Assembly: GCA_016210855.1 (NCBI GenBank)
Contig: JACQTJ010000125.1
Coordinates: 1 to 49,546 of the forward strand
Length of the DNA stretch: 49,546 nucleotides
Direction of reading: 5' to 3'
From: Acidobacteriota bacterium
GTDB lineage: Bacteria > Acidobacteriota > Terriglobia > Acidiferrales > 2-02-FULL-67-57
A program made the position numbers and the translations under genes. Of the stretch, positions 20,083 through 29,203 are shown piece by piece (within the stretch, counting starts at the first letter, position 1; every line of letters starts with the position of its first letter). The notes beneath the pieces were generated by a model. That model was not told where the DNA came from and searched no databases. It saw nothing but the letters and a program-made list of their open reading frames with translations.

Positions 20083-21126
20083 TCATTTCAACGGCACGGG
20101 GTATTCCCGCCCCTTCCATCGCACCGGCTCGCCCCGCAAGTACTTGCTGGCCGAGTTCACCATCAGCGCCGCGAACAGAACGCTCCCCAGCGTGTAATAG
20201 GGAAAGCAAGCCAGCGGGTAGCGGTTCCGGCGCAGCGCCTGCCCGTAACGGAAGTGTCGCCAGCCGATGATGGCCAGCAGGAAAACCACCATGAATCGGC
20301 TCACCGGCCAGCCCGCCCATGACCCGTAGAGCGCCACCAGCAGGAACAGCCACACCAAGGTGTCGAGCGCCGCCCCCGTCACCGCCCCCGCCACCGTGCC
20401 CTTCCTCCGGCCGAAGAGCGGAAAGAGGTTTTTCGACCAACCCTGCCACATTTCTTCCAGGCCCCGGTACATCCGGCTGCGGGCCAGCCCTACCCCGCGG
20501 GCGAAGTACAGCCGGCACCCCGAACGCTTCAGCAGCCGCGCCAGGGCCACGTCCTCGAGCATCTCCTCTTTCACTGCCGCATGCCCGCCCACGGCGTTGT
20601 AGGCGGTGCGCGACACCAGCAGCCATTCCCCATTCGCCGCCGCCAGTGGGTCCTCCGGGTCGCTCACCCGCTCGTAGGGGTACTCGTCGCTCAGGCGGCA
20701 ATAGACAAAGGGAATCGTCGCCCGCTCCCACCAAGTGGGCAGCTCCTGGTCGGGCGAATAGGAAACCATCGCTGCCCCGGTCTGCCGCGCCGCCGCCAAG
20801 CCAGCTTCGACCCCGTTGAGGGCATGGCGGACGTCGGCGTCGGTCAGGAGCAGCCAAGGGGCCTGTGATTGCTCCACCCCACAGGCCGCCGCGTAGTTCT
20901 TCCCGGTCCAGCCCGGTGGGGGATCGGGGGCTTCCAAGACGCGCAGTTGGGGCAGGCGCTGGCGGAGCTCTTCGAGGATGGCCCCGGTGCGGTCGGTCGA
21001 GCCGTCGTTCACGACGATGATTTCCACCGGCACCGTCTGCTCGGCCAGTGACTCCACCGCCCCCGCAATGTTGGCTTCCTCATTGCGCGCAGGTACAATG
21101 GCGCTGACCTGGAGTCCCTGCATCAT
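20083..21126 (-). CDS. Membrane-bound family 2 glycosyltransferase (HpnB/CrtQ-like)
   Basis: 347 aa. GT-A fold catalytic domain at residues 5-230: [21 protein letters not shown], the metal-binding LLTDADV (DxD) and [17 protein letters not shown] (EDV acceptor motif). Three hydrophobic helices follow ([17 protein letters not shown] onwards), and the tail [19 protein letters not shown] carries the WKGREY signature common in hopanoid-associated HpnB and carotenoid CrtQ enzymes. It probably transfers a sugar to a membrane lipid on the cytosolic face. No hopanoid or carotenoid genes are in view, so the acceptor is open. Start could be 21126 or the next ATG at 21123. Confidence 0.85.
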   Translation of the reverse strand: MMQGLQVSAIVPARNEEANIAGAVESLAEQTVPVEIIVVNDGSTDRTGAILEELRQRLPQLRVLEAPDPPPGWTGKNYAAACGVEQSQAPWLLLTDADVRHALNGVEAGLAAARQTGAAMVSYSPDQELPTWWERATIPFVYCRLSDEYPYERVSDPEDPLAAANGEWLLVSRTAYNAVGGHAAVKEEMLEDVALARLLKRSGCRLYFARGVGLARSRMYRGLEEMWQGWSKNLFPLFGRRKGTVAGAVTGAALDTLVWLFLLVALYGSWAGWPVSRFMVVFLLAIIGWRHFRYGQALRRNRYPLACFPYYTLGSVLFAALMVNSASKYLRGEPVRWKGREYPVPLK

Positions 21127-21198
21127 GCGAGTGAGCGGGTCTCAGACGCGGAGCCCAGCGGCTGAGTAAACCTTCATTATACCGGAGCGCACACGGAC

Positions 21199-21723
21199 GT
21201 GAAAGACAGAGTGACCCCGGTCGTGCTGGGGCTGGTGGCCTTCGCCCTGCTGGCCGCGCTCTGGGCACCTGGACCGCACCTCGACTCGCCCCAGCCTTCC
21301 CAGGAAGTTCCCAACTTCGACTTCGAGCTCGCTGGCCGCTCCATGGAGCTCACCGATCTGCGCGGCCAGGTAGTGCTGCTGAATTTCTGGGCCAGCTGGT
21401 GCCCCCCCTGCGTCGCTGAAATGCCGTCGCTCGAGCGCCTGCACCAACGACTGCACCCCCGCGGCCTCGTCGTGCTCGGCGTCAGCGTGGACGCCGACGC
21501 CGCCGCTTACGACGAGTTCCTGCGGGCCAACAAAATTACCTTCCCGAACGTCCGCGACCCCGAGCGTCGCATCTCCACCCTTTACGGCACCTTCATGTAC
21601 CCGGAAACCTACATCATCGACCGCCAGGGACGCCTGGTGCGGAAAATCATCGGCCCCCTGGAGTGGGACGACCCCCAAGTGATCGAGTTCCTCACTCGCC
21701 TGCTGGAAAGCTCACCGAGCTGA
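21199..21723 (+). CDS. TlpA/ResA-family thiol-disulfide oxidoreductase
   Basis: 174 aa with an N-terminal signal anchor (VVLGLVAFALLAALWAPG), so it sits in the periplasm tethered to the inner membrane. Thioredoxin fold with the redox motif FWASWCPPCVAEMP and the cis-Pro loop YPETYIID. Family members reduce cytochrome c apoproteins or copper chaperones. GTG 21199 is the start used. Monocistronic and convergent with the copper ATPase 29 nt away. A link to copper or to the VKOR-like protein at 46 kb is possible but not shown. Confidence 0.92.
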   Translation: MKDRVTPVVLGLVAFALLAALWAPGPHLDSPQPSQEVPNFDFELAGRSMELTDLRGQVVLLNFWASWCPPCVAEMPSLERLHQRLHPRGLVVLGVSVDADAAAYDEFLRANKITFPNVRDPERRISTLYGTFMYPETYIIDRQGRLVRKIIGPLEWDDPQVIEFLTRLLESSPS

Positions 21724-21751
21724 TCGAGCTGGCCCGCTGGGGTGCGCCGGT

Positions 21752-24109
21752 CTAGAGAGGGACCTGCCGCAGGCGCAGAGCGTTGGTGATCACGGAGACG
21801 GAGCTGAAGGTCATGGCCGCCGCCGCAATCATCGGGCTGAGCAACAAACCAAATACCGGGTAGAGCACGCCTGCGGCGACGGGCACGCCCAAGGAATTGT
21901 AGACGAAGGCGAAGAAAAGGTTCTGCCGGATGTTGCGCATCGTTGCCCGGCTCAGCCGTCGGGCCCGGGCGATGCCCCGCAGGTCGCCCTTCAACAGCGT
22001 CACCCCGGCGCTCTCCATAGCTACGTCCGTGCCGGTCCCCATGGCGATGCCCACTTCGGCCTGCGCCAGCGCCGGGGCGTCGTTGATGCCGTCGCCCGCC
22101 ATCGCTACCTTCCGGCCGCCGGCTTGTAGCCTCTTGATGACTTCAGTTTTCTGCTGGGGCAGCACCTCGGCCACAACTTCGTCAATTCCGAGCTTGCGCG
22201 CCACCGCCTCGGCGGTGGCGCGACTGTCGCCGGTGACCATCACGATTCGGACTCCGTCCTCGTGCAGCATCTGGATGGCCTCGGGCGTGGACTTCTTGAT
22301 AGGGTCGGCTACTCCCAGCAGACCGGCCAGCTTTCCCTCCACGGCGACGAACATTGCTGTCTGTCCGTCCCGGCGCAGGGCCTCCGCCTGCCCGGCCAGG
22401 GATTGAACGTCAACCCCCAACTCCTTCAAGTAGGCGCGCGTGCCCAGGGCAACCATCCGACTCTCCACTGTCGCTTGCACGCCTTTCCCGGTCACCGACT
22501 GGAAACTCTCGGCTCGAGCCAGCGATGCTCCTCTTTCCTCCGCCCCGGCCACGATGGCCGCCGCCAGAGGATGCTCACTCGCCCGCTCCAGGCTCGCCGC
22601 CAGGCGCACCAGCTCCGACTCGTTACCCCCGGGGGCCACCACCACCGACACCAGCCGGGGCTTGCCTTCCGTTAGCGTCCCGGTCTTGTCCACGACCAAG
22701 GTTTCCACCTTCTCCAAGATTTCCAAGGCTTCGGCGTTCTTGATGAGCACCCCAGCCGTGGCTCCGCGCCCGGTGCCCACCATGATGGACATCGGCGTGG
22801 CCAGGCCCAGCGCGCACGGACAGGCGATGATCAGCACCGCCACCGCATTGACCACGGCGTAGGCCAGCCGCGGCTCCGGCCCGAGCCACGCCCAAACGAT
22901 GAAGGTTGCCACCGCGACCAGCACCACGGCCGGGACGAAGTATCCCGAGACCACGACCGCCAGCCGCTGGATGGGCGCCCGGGTGCGCTGGGCTTCGCTC
23001 ACCAGGCGTACAATCTGCGCCAGCAGCGTGTCGCTCCCCACCCGCCCGGCCCGGATCACAAGACTCCCCGTGCCGTTCACCGTGCCTCCGATCACCTGGC
23101 TGCCGGCGGCCTTCTCTGCCGGAATCGGCTCCCCGGTCACCATGGACTCGTCGACCGAGCTCGTTCCCTCGAGCACTACGCCGTCCACCGGCACCTTCTC
23201 CCCGGGGCGCACCCGGAGCCGGTCCCTCACCTGGACGCGTTCTAGCGGCACGTCCTCTTCGCCGCCGTCGGCGCGCAGACGCCGCGCCGTCTTGGGGGCC
23301 AAGCCAAGAAGTGCCTTGATGGCGCTCGAAGTCCGGCTCCGGGCTCGCAGCTCCAGCACCTGGCCGAGCAGCACCAGCGAAGTGATGGTGGCGGCTACCT
23401 CAAAGTAAACCCCCACTTCGCCGCCGTGGCGGAAGGAGTGCGGAAAAATCCCTGGCACCAGCAGGGCCAGCAAGCTGTAGAGATAGGCTGTCCCGGTCCC
23501 AACCGCGATCAGGGTGAACATGTTCAGGCTGCGGTGGACGATGGAGGCCCAACCCCGGGCGAAGAACGGCCAACCGCCCCAGAGCACCACCGGCGTCGCC
23601 AGCACGAACTGCACCCGACGCAGCAGCGACACGGAAAACCACTCCGGCAAGGAAGGGACCATCTCCGACATCGCCAGCAGGAGAACCGGCAAGGTCAGCG
23701 CCAGGCTCATCCAGAAGCGCCGGCGCATGCCCACGAGCTCCGGGCTTTCTTCTTCTTCCCCTTTCCCTGACACTATCCGCGGCTCAAGCGCCATCCCGCA
23801 GATCGGGCAAGTGCCCGGCCCGGCCCGCACCACTTCGGGGTGCATCGGGCAGGTGTAGTCAGCCCCCACAGAGGTTTTGCTCAAAATCACAGGCGGCTTG
23901 GCGAAGCCGATTTGAACCCCACCCGATTCCAAGTATTTAGCCGGAGCGGCGCGGAACTTCTCCCGGCAGGGCACGGAGCAAAAGTAGTAGGTCTTTCCGC
24001 CATGCTCATGGGTCGCAGCCGCCGTTTCCAGGCTGACCGTCATCCCACAGACGGGGTCCTGGAACGATTTCGGCTTCGCCCCTGATGGCGTGCTCCGCAT
24101 CAAGGTCAT
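21752..24109 (-). CDS. copA: Copper-translocating P1B-type ATPase with YHS and heavy-metal-binding domains
   Basis: 785 aa. In place of the usual HMA domains, the N-terminus has a YHS/TRASH-like module (DPVCGMTV ... [12 protein letters not shown], residues 20-60) and a heavy-metal-binding module ([22 protein letters not shown], about 85-112). Then come the eight-helix P-type core with TGEPIP, the copper-site [12 protein letters not shown], the phosphorylated Asp in [20 protein letters not shown] and [13 protein letters not shown]. It should export Cu(I)/Ag(I) with ATP. A perfect TATAAT (24113-24108) overlaps the track ATG at 24109, so translation may really begin at the in-frame ATG 24100 on a nearly leaderless mRNA. 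No CopZ or regulator is adjacent. Confidence 0.93.
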   Translation of the reverse strand: MTLMRSTPSGAKPKSFQDPVCGMTVSLETAAATHEHGGKTYYFCSVPCREKFRAAPAKYLESGGVQIGFAKPPVILSKTSVGADYTCPMHPEVVRAGPGTCPICGMALEPRIVSGKGEEEESPELVGMRRRFWMSLALTLPVLLLAMSEMVPSLPEWFSVSLLRRVQFVLATPVVLWGGWPFFARGWASIVHRSLNMFTLIAVGTGTAYLYSLLALLVPGIFPHSFRHGGEVGVYFEVAATITSLVLLGQVLELRARSRTSSAIKALLGLAPKTARRLRADGGEEDVPLERVQVRDRLRVRPGEKVPVDGVVLEGTSSVDESMVTGEPIPAEKAAGSQVIGGTVNGTGSLVIRAGRVGSDTLLAQIVRLVSEAQRTRAPIQRLAVVVSGYFVPAVVLVAVATFIVWAWLGPEPRLAYAVVNAVAVLIIACPCALGLATPMSIMVGTGRGATAGVLIKNAEALEILEKVETLVVDKTGTLTEGKPRLVSVVVAPGGNESELVRLAASLERASEHPLAAAIVAGAEERGASLARAESFQSVTGKGVQATVESRMVALGTRAYLKELGVDVQSLAGQAEALRRDGQTAMFVAVEGKLAGLLGVADPIKKSTPEAIQMLHEDGVRIVMVTGDSRATAEAVARKLGIDEVVAEVLPQQKTEVIKRLQAGGRKVAMAGDGINDAPALAQAEVGIAMGTGTDVAMESAGVTLLKGDLRGIARARRLSRATMRNIRQNLFFAFVYNSLGVPVAAGVLYPVFGLLLSPMIAAAAMTFSSVSVITNALRLRQVPL

Positions 24110-24323
24110 TATAGCCGTGCCTCAGTGTTGACTGCTCCTCCCCGGGTCCGGGAGTGAACCTTTCTTGTCTTGCTGACTTTCGGGCCCCCCGTGCGTCTAA
24201 GAACTCCAGGAGCGTAAGGCCGGCTGTGGAAGACGCGGGGCCCCTCAAAACTGAACATTCTCCAAGCCTGTCTCGTACTAGGACATAGCAAGCAGTTCAG
24301 CGTCCTGAGAGTGGAGCACGAGC

Positions 24324-25535
24324 ATGAACGGCAACCACAAAGCGAACCGCAAACGGCGGCGGCTGATTATCTTTGGGGGTCTCGGGGCCGGGCTGGTGGC
24401 TCTGATCCTGGGCGTGGCCGTGGCGCTGCGCCCCAACCACGAGATTGACCCCTCGAAGCTCGCCAAGGTTGAGCGCGGCGACATCGCGCGGTCGGTGGTG
24501 GCGACGGGGAAGATCGAGCCGCTGGCGAAGGTCGAGGTGAAGTCGAAGGCGAGCGGCATCGTCAAAGAAATCTTTGTGGACTATGGCGACCGGGTGCGCA
24601 AGGGCCAGGTGCTCGTCGAGCTCGACAAAGAGGAGCTGAGCGCCCGCGTCCGCGAGACTCGCGCCAGCCTCCAGGCCGCTCAGGCCGCCCACCAGGCCGC
24701 CCAAGCCGCCCACGAGCGCAACCAAATAGAAGCCGAAGGCCCTGACCTGACCTTCCTCAAGTCCAGCATGGAGCGCGCCCGCCAGCTGCACAGCGAAGGC
24801 CTGATCGCCAAGGCCCTGCTTGAGGACGCCGAGAAGGCCTACCAGCTGGCGCTCAACAAGCAGATGGCCGCGCTGCGCAACGTAGCTGTCACCCGCGCCG
24901 AAATGGCCCGCGCCGAAGCCCAAGTGGCGCAGGCGCAGGCGGTACTCGAGCGCGCCGAAGAAGACCTGCGCAACTCCACCATCGTCAGCCCCATGGAGGG
25001 GGTCGTGCTCTCGCGCGACGTCGAAGTCGGCGACGCCGTGAGTTCCATTCTGGTGCTTGGCTCCCAGGCCACGCTGGTCACGACTCTAGGGGACGTCAGC
25101 GAGGTCTATGTGCTCGGCAAAGTGGACGAAGCTGACATCGGCAAGGTCTACTTGGACCAGCCCGCCCGCATCACCGTCGAGTCCTTCCCCGACAAGAAGT
25201 TCGAAGGCCAGGTGACCAAGATTTCTCCCATGGGCGTCGAGAAAGACAACGTCACCACTTTCGAAGTGCGGGTCTCCATCCACAACCCTACGGGCGAGCT
25301 CAAGGCCAATATGACCGCCAATGCCGAGATCATCTTGGAGGAGAAGAAGGGGGTCCTGCTGATCCCCGAGACCGCCGTCATCTACGACAAGGACCGCAAC
25401 ACCTCGATCGAACTTCCCGACCCCAAGGCCGAGAACGGCCGCCGCAAGGTGGCCGCCAAGATGGGCATCTCCAACGGCGTCAAGACCGAAGTGCTGGAAG
25501 GCCTCCAGGAGGGCCAGCAGGTCGTCCTGCAGTAG
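24324..25535 (+). CDS. HlyD/MacA-type periplasmic adaptor (membrane fusion protein)
   Basis: 403 aa. One N-terminal membrane anchor (LIIFGGLGAGLVALILGVAVAL), then a biotinyl-lipoyl half (VVATGKIEPLAKVEVKSKASG), an alanine- and glutamine-rich coiled-coil hairpin (about residues 100-200), the second lipoyl half (STIVSPMEGVVLSRDVEVGD) and a beta-barrel (VYVLGKVDEADIGKVYLDQPA). It bridges an inner-membrane transporter to an outer-membrane channel. Two MacB-like permeases follow after 19 nt, so it is the adaptor of a tripartite ABC exporter. ATG 24324. The 214-nt upstream gap separates it from the divergent copper ATPase; no convincing promoter was found there. Confidence 0.92.
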   Translation: MNGNHKANRKRRRLIIFGGLGAGLVALILGVAVALRPNHEIDPSKLAKVERGDIARSVVATGKIEPLAKVEVKSKASGIVKEIFVDYGDRVRKGQVLVELDKEELSARVRETRASLQAAQAAHQAAQAAHERNQIEAEGPDLTFLKSSMERARQLHSEGLIAKALLEDAEKAYQLALNKQMAALRNVAVTRAEMARAEAQVAQAQAVLERAEEDLRNSTIVSPMEGVVLSRDVEVGDAVSSILVLGSQATLVTTLGDVSEVYVLGKVDEADIGKVYLDQPARITVESFPDKKFEGQVTKISPMGVEKDNVTTFEVRVSIHNPTGELKANMTANAEIILEEKKGVLLIPETAVIYDKDRNTSIELPDPKAENGRRKVAAKMGISNGVKTEVLEGLQEGQQVVLQ

Positions 25536-25554
25536 GGCGCCGAGAGCGGGAGCC

Positions 25555-26829
25555 ATGTCTTTCCGCGAACTGCTGTTTGACACCCTGCGCACCCTGCGCG
25601 CGCACAAGCTCCGCACCTTCCTCACCATGTTCGGCATTGCCTGGGGGATCATCTCCATCACTCTGATGGTGGCTGCCGGCGAGGGCTTCCGGGTCGGCCA
25701 GCAGCGCGCGGCCGAGACCTTCGGCAAGGACATCATGATCGTCTTCGCCGGCCGCACCAGCCTGCAAGCCGGCGGGCTGCGCGCCGGCCGCCGCGTGCAG
25801 TGGCTCGACACCGACCACCTGGTCATCCAGCAGGAGGCCTCTTCCTGCAAGTACGTCATGCCCGAGCTCGGCCAGGGAGGCATCCGGGTCACGAGCCGGC
25901 ACAACAACGCCTCGCTGCGCGTCACCGGCTCTCATCCCGAGTTCGCTGAAATCCGCAGCATCCCTGTGGCTGAGGGCCGCTACCCGAATTGGGACGACGA
26001 GGCCCACGCCCGCCGCGTGGCTTTTCTGGGCAGCGACGCCAAGCAACAACTCTTTGGCAGCCGCAACGCGATCGAGGAAACCATCCGCGTGGGCGACTTT
26101 CCCTACGTCATTGTCGGCGTGATGCGCGAGAAAGAGCAGGATTCAAGCTACGACGGCCAAGATGTCCAGAAAATTTTCATCCCCTTTAGCCGGGCCCGGC
26201 TCGACTTCCCCAACCCGCCTCCCTGGGACTCCCACAGCGTGGACCGGCTGCTCGTGGTCCCGGGATCCTACGAGGAGGACGAAGCCTGCAAGCAGCAGGT
26301 CCGCCGCACCTTGGGCCGGCTCCACAACTTCGACCCCAACGACAAGGAAGCCGCCAGTATCTGGGACACCATCGAAGACACCAAGGCCTTCCGACAGATG
26401 ACCGACGGGATGAAGTACTTCATGGGGGCGGTGGGGGTGACCACGCTTTTCCTGGGCGGCATTGGGGTGATGAACATCATGCTGGTGGCCGTGAAGGAGC
26501 GCACCCGCGAAATCGGGGTGCGCAAAGCCGTGGGGGCCAGCTCCCGCGTCATTCTCCGGCAGTTTTTCATCGAGACCCTGATCGTGGTGTTCGTCAGCGG
26601 CGGCCTGGGCCTGAGCTTCGCCTACGGCTTCTGCGCCCTGGTCAACAAAGTGGCGTTCAGCAAGCTCTCCCCCACCTCCTATTTCGCGGGCTTCCTGCCC
26701 ACATTAGAGTCCGGCCTGGTGGCCTTCGGCCTGCTCGGCACGGTGGCCGTGCTCGCGGCGCTCTATCCGGCCAGCCGCGCCGCCGGCGTACAGCCCATCG
26801 AAGCCCTGCGCTACGAGCCGGGAGGCTAA
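25555..26829 (+). CDS. MacB-like ABC transporter permease (FtsX fold), first copy
   Basis: 424 aa. N-terminal helix after RTLRAHKLRTFLTMFGIAWGI, a large periplasmic MacB_PCD domain (about 45-280), and three C-terminal helices with GGIGVMNIMLVAVKERTREIGVRKAVGA, the FtsX/MacB mechanotransmission signature. No nucleotide-binding domain, so it is a permease-only half. Starts 19 nt after the adaptor and is followed directly by a paralogue with no gap (stop at 26829, ATG at 26830). Export substrate unknown (macrolide-, peptide- or lipid-type cargo are all known for the family). Confidence 0.92.
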   Translation: MSFRELLFDTLRTLRAHKLRTFLTMFGIAWGIISITLMVAAGEGFRVGQQRAAETFGKDIMIVFAGRTSLQAGGLRAGRRVQWLDTDHLVIQQEASSCKYVMPELGQGGIRVTSRHNNASLRVTGSHPEFAEIRSIPVAEGRYPNWDDEAHARRVAFLGSDAKQQLFGSRNAIEETIRVGDFPYVIVGVMREKEQDSSYDGQDVQKIFIPFSRARLDFPNPPPWDSHSVDRLLVVPGSYEEDEACKQQVRRTLGRLHNFDPNDKEAASIWDTIEDTKAFRQMTDGMKYFMGAVGVTTLFLGGIGVMNIMLVAVKERTREIGVRKAVGASSRVILRQFFIETLIVVFVSGGLGLSFAYGFCALVNKVAFSKLSPTSYFAGFLPTLESGLVAFGLLGTVAVLAALYPASRAAGVQPIEALRYEPGG

Positions 26830-28083
26830 ATGTTCCGCGAAATCCTTCTCCAGGCCTGGGACGCGCTGCGCCGGCACCGCTTGCGCAGCTTCCTTACCAT
26901 GCTCGGCATCGTCTGGGGCATTGTGGCCGTGAGCCTGCTGATCGCCTACGGGAGCAGCTTCCGCGCCGTCATCTGGGACGGCTTCCAAGCCTTCGGCCGC
27001 AGCGCCGTCATCTGCTGGCCGGGGCAAACCAGCCAGCAGGCCGGGGGAGAGCGCGCTGGCAAGACGGTGCGCTTTGAGAAGGAAGACCTCGAAAACGTTC
27101 TCACCGAGACCACCCTGGTCCGTGCCGCTAGCCTCGAAACCGTGCGCTGGCTCCCCATCACTTATGGCGACCGCCTCGCTAACACCGCCATCCGCGGTGT
27201 CTATCCCGTCTACGGCGAAATCCGCAACGAAGTCCCCAGCCAGGGCCGCTGGCTCAGCATGGAAGACTTTGTCGAGCGCCGCCGAGTGGTCTTCCTTGGC
27301 GAACGCCTGCGCCGGCAGCTTTTCGGGGGCCGCCCGCCCGTGGGGGAAACGGTGCGCATTCAAGGAGTGCGCTTCACGGTCATCGGGGTCATGGACCGCA
27401 AGATGCAGTTCTCGAACTACTTCACCAGCGACGACGAGTGCGCCTTCATCCCCTACACCGCCGCCGGCGACCTCTGGAATACGCGCTACGCCAGCGTGCT
27501 GGTCTTCGCCTCCGTGGCCCCGCGCTTCGAAAAGCAGGCCATGGACCAGGTGCGGGCCATCATCGCCAAGCGCCAGCGCTTCTCCCCCACCGACCAGCGC
27601 GCCATTCACATGTTCGGCCGGGAAGAGTTCCGCCCCATCATTGATGGCATCAGCATCGGTCTACAGATCCTGCTGCTCTTCATCGGGGCCCTGACCCTGG
27701 GCATCGGCGGTGTGGGGGTAATGAACATCATGCTCGTGTCGGTAAACGAGCGCATTCGCGAGATTGGCCTGCGCCGGGCCCTGGGTGCCCGCCGCCGCCA
27801 CATCCAGGCTCAGTATCTCGCGGAGGCCCTGTTGCTGACGCTGCTCGGCGGCTTGATCGGCCTGGCACTGTCCTACCTGATCGCCACTGCCGTCGGCACT
27901 CTGCCCCTGCTCGGGCCTGCATTCGAGGACACCTCGGGCAAGCGCGACATCCACCTCCAGATCTCCCTGGGCACAGTGGTGCTCTCGACGGCAGTGCTGG
28001 TGCTCGTCGGGGTTTTGAGCGGGCTGCTGCCCGCCCTGCGTGCCTCCCGTCTCGACCCGGTGGAGGCGCTCCGCTATGAGTAA
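26830..28083 (+). CDS. MacB-like ABC transporter permease (FtsX fold), second copy
   Basis: 417 aa, paralogous to the gene just upstream: RRHRLRSFLTMLGIVWGIVAV at the N-terminus, a periplasmic MacB_PCD domain, and GIGGVGVMNIMLVSVNERIREIGLRRALGA before the last helices. Two different permeases in tandem suggest a heterodimer that shares one ATPase, yet no ATP-binding gene lies in the operon. The DUF4097 gene begins 16 nt later with a strong GGGAGG Shine-Dalgarno and is probably co-transcribed. Confidence 0.92.
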   Translation: MFREILLQAWDALRRHRLRSFLTMLGIVWGIVAVSLLIAYGSSFRAVIWDGFQAFGRSAVICWPGQTSQQAGGERAGKTVRFEKEDLENVLTETTLVRAASLETVRWLPITYGDRLANTAIRGVYPVYGEIRNEVPSQGRWLSMEDFVERRRVVFLGERLRRQLFGGRPPVGETVRIQGVRFTVIGVMDRKMQFSNYFTSDDECAFIPYTAAGDLWNTRYASVLVFASVAPRFEKQAMDQVRAIIAKRQRFSPTDQRAIHMFGREEFRPIIDGISIGLQILLLFIGALTLGIGGVGVMNIMLVSVNERIREIGLRRALGARRRHIQAQYLAEALLLTLLGGLIGLALSYLIATAVGTLPLLGPAFEDTSGKRDIHLQISLGTVVLSTAVLVLVGVLSGLLPALRASRLDPVEALRYE

Positions 28084-28099
28084 CCTACGGGAGGATGCC

Positions 28100-29089
28100 A
28101 TGAAGGCTCTGCGCCGGACCTCAATCGTTCTGCTGGCGGCCACGCTCACTGCCGCCGGGGCTCTATCGGCTTTCGCCGAAACGGCCCGCGGCTCATTCGA
28201 GCGCACCTTGAAGGTCACGGGGGCGGTCGATCTGGAAGTGAATACAGGCTCGGGTAGCATCACGGTCCGCACCGGCGGCGCCTCGAGCGTTTACGTCAAA
28301 GGCACCATCCGGGCCAGTTCAGGGCTCTTCGGCGGCCTGGGCGACGCCCAGGAGAAGGTTCGCCAGCTGGAGGCCAACCCGCCCATTCAGCAGACCGGCA
28401 ACAGCATCCGCATCGGCGGCGTCGAAGACCGGTGGCTGCGCCAGAATGTCTCCATCAGCTACGAGCTGGTCGTCCCCGCCGACACCCGCTTGCGGGCCGA
28501 CACCGGCTCGGGCGGCGTGGACGTCGAGGGGCTCGGCGGCCCGGTGAGTGCCGACACCGGCTCGGGGAGCATCCGCATCTCCAACATTCGCGGTGAAGTG
28601 CGGGCCGATACCGGCTCCGGCGACATCGAGCTCGACTCCATTGAGGGCGACGTCTCTGTCGACACCGGCAGCGGCTTGATCCGCGCCACCGGCATCGCTG
28701 GCGGCTTTGTGGCCGACACCGGCAGCGGCAGCGTCCGCCTAGAGCAGATCGCCCCCGGCCGGGTCCAGATCGACACTGGCTCGGGGAGCGTGACAGCCAT
28801 GGGTGTACGGGGCTCGCTCACCGTGGACACTGGCAGTGGCGATATCACAGTCCAAGGAGAACCCGCCGGCGAGTGGCGGCTGGAAGCCAGCTCGGGAAGC
28901 GTCACCGTCCGTCTCCCGGCGCAGGCGGGCTTCGACCTCGATGCCCACACCGGCTCGGGCCGCATTTACACAGAGCACCCGATCACTGTCCGGGGCGCCC
29001 TGGGGCGGAATACCCTGCAGGGGAAAGTGCGGGGCGGCGGCTTCCTGCTCTTTGTGAAAACAAGCTCCGGCAATATTTACATCGAATAG
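28100..29089 (+). CDS. Exported DUF4097-type beta-repeat protein with DTGSG repeats
   Basis: 329 aa. Signal peptide (TSIVLLAATLTAAGALSAFA). The mature part is a regular array of roughly 19-20-residue beta units with the core D-T-G-S-G-x-I/V: nine TGSG cores plus two SSG variants, predicting a right-handed beta-solenoid as in DUF4097/adhesin-like folds. No catalytic residues are seen. The chosen ATG 28100 has GGGAGG 5 nt upstream; the track start at 28040 lies inside the permease gene. Location after an adaptor and two permeases suggests an envelope role (stress sensing or cargo binding), which is inference. Confidence 0.85.
   Translation: MKALRRTSIVLLAATLTAAGALSAFAETARGSFERTLKVTGAVDLEVNTGSGSITVRTGGASSVYVKGTIRASSGLFGGLGDAQEKVRQLEANPPIQQTGNSIRIGGVEDRWLRQNVSISYELVVPADTRLRADTGSGGVDVEGLGGPVSADTGSGSIRISNIRGEVRADTGSGDIELDSIEGDVSVDTGSGLIRATGIAGGFVADTGSGSVRLEQIAPGRVQIDTGSGSVTAMGVRGSLTVDTGSGDITVQGEPAGEWRLEASSGSVTVRLPAQAGFDLDAHTGSGRIYTEHPITVRGALGRNTLQGKVRGGGFLLFVKTSSGNIYIE
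28240..28965 (+). repeat. Coding tandem repeats specifying DTGSG units
   Basis: GACACCGGCTCGGG-like cores recur about every 57-63 nt inside the DUF4097 gene. They are protein repeats rather than a CRISPR: spacing stays in frame and the intervening sequence is coding. Confidence 0.75.
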
Positions 29090-29144
29090 CCCAGCAGCCA
29101 TTCTTTCTTCCTCAACTCCGCGTCCCGGCGGAAGACTGCTACAG

Positions 29145-29150
29145 TATAAT
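29145..29150 (+). promoter_or_regulatory. Perfect TATAAT -10 box upstream of glgB
   Basis: TATAAT 54 nt before the glgB ATG, with no recognisable -35 at 16-18 nt. Suggests a glgB promoter that needs an activator or an alternative -35 contact. Confidence 0.45.
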
Positions 29151-29203
29151 CATCCGGTTCCCCGGTTGCAGAGTTCGAGGATTCTCCCGGTAGAGAGAGC
29201 GGG

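Noticed and set aside
24128-24160. TTGACT as a -35 for the adaptor operon
   Set aside because: No -10-like hexamer at 16-18 nt downstream.
28240-28965. Regular repeats considered as a CRISPR array
   Set aside because: Repeats are in-frame, diverged codon by codon, and encode a protein pattern; no cas genes.
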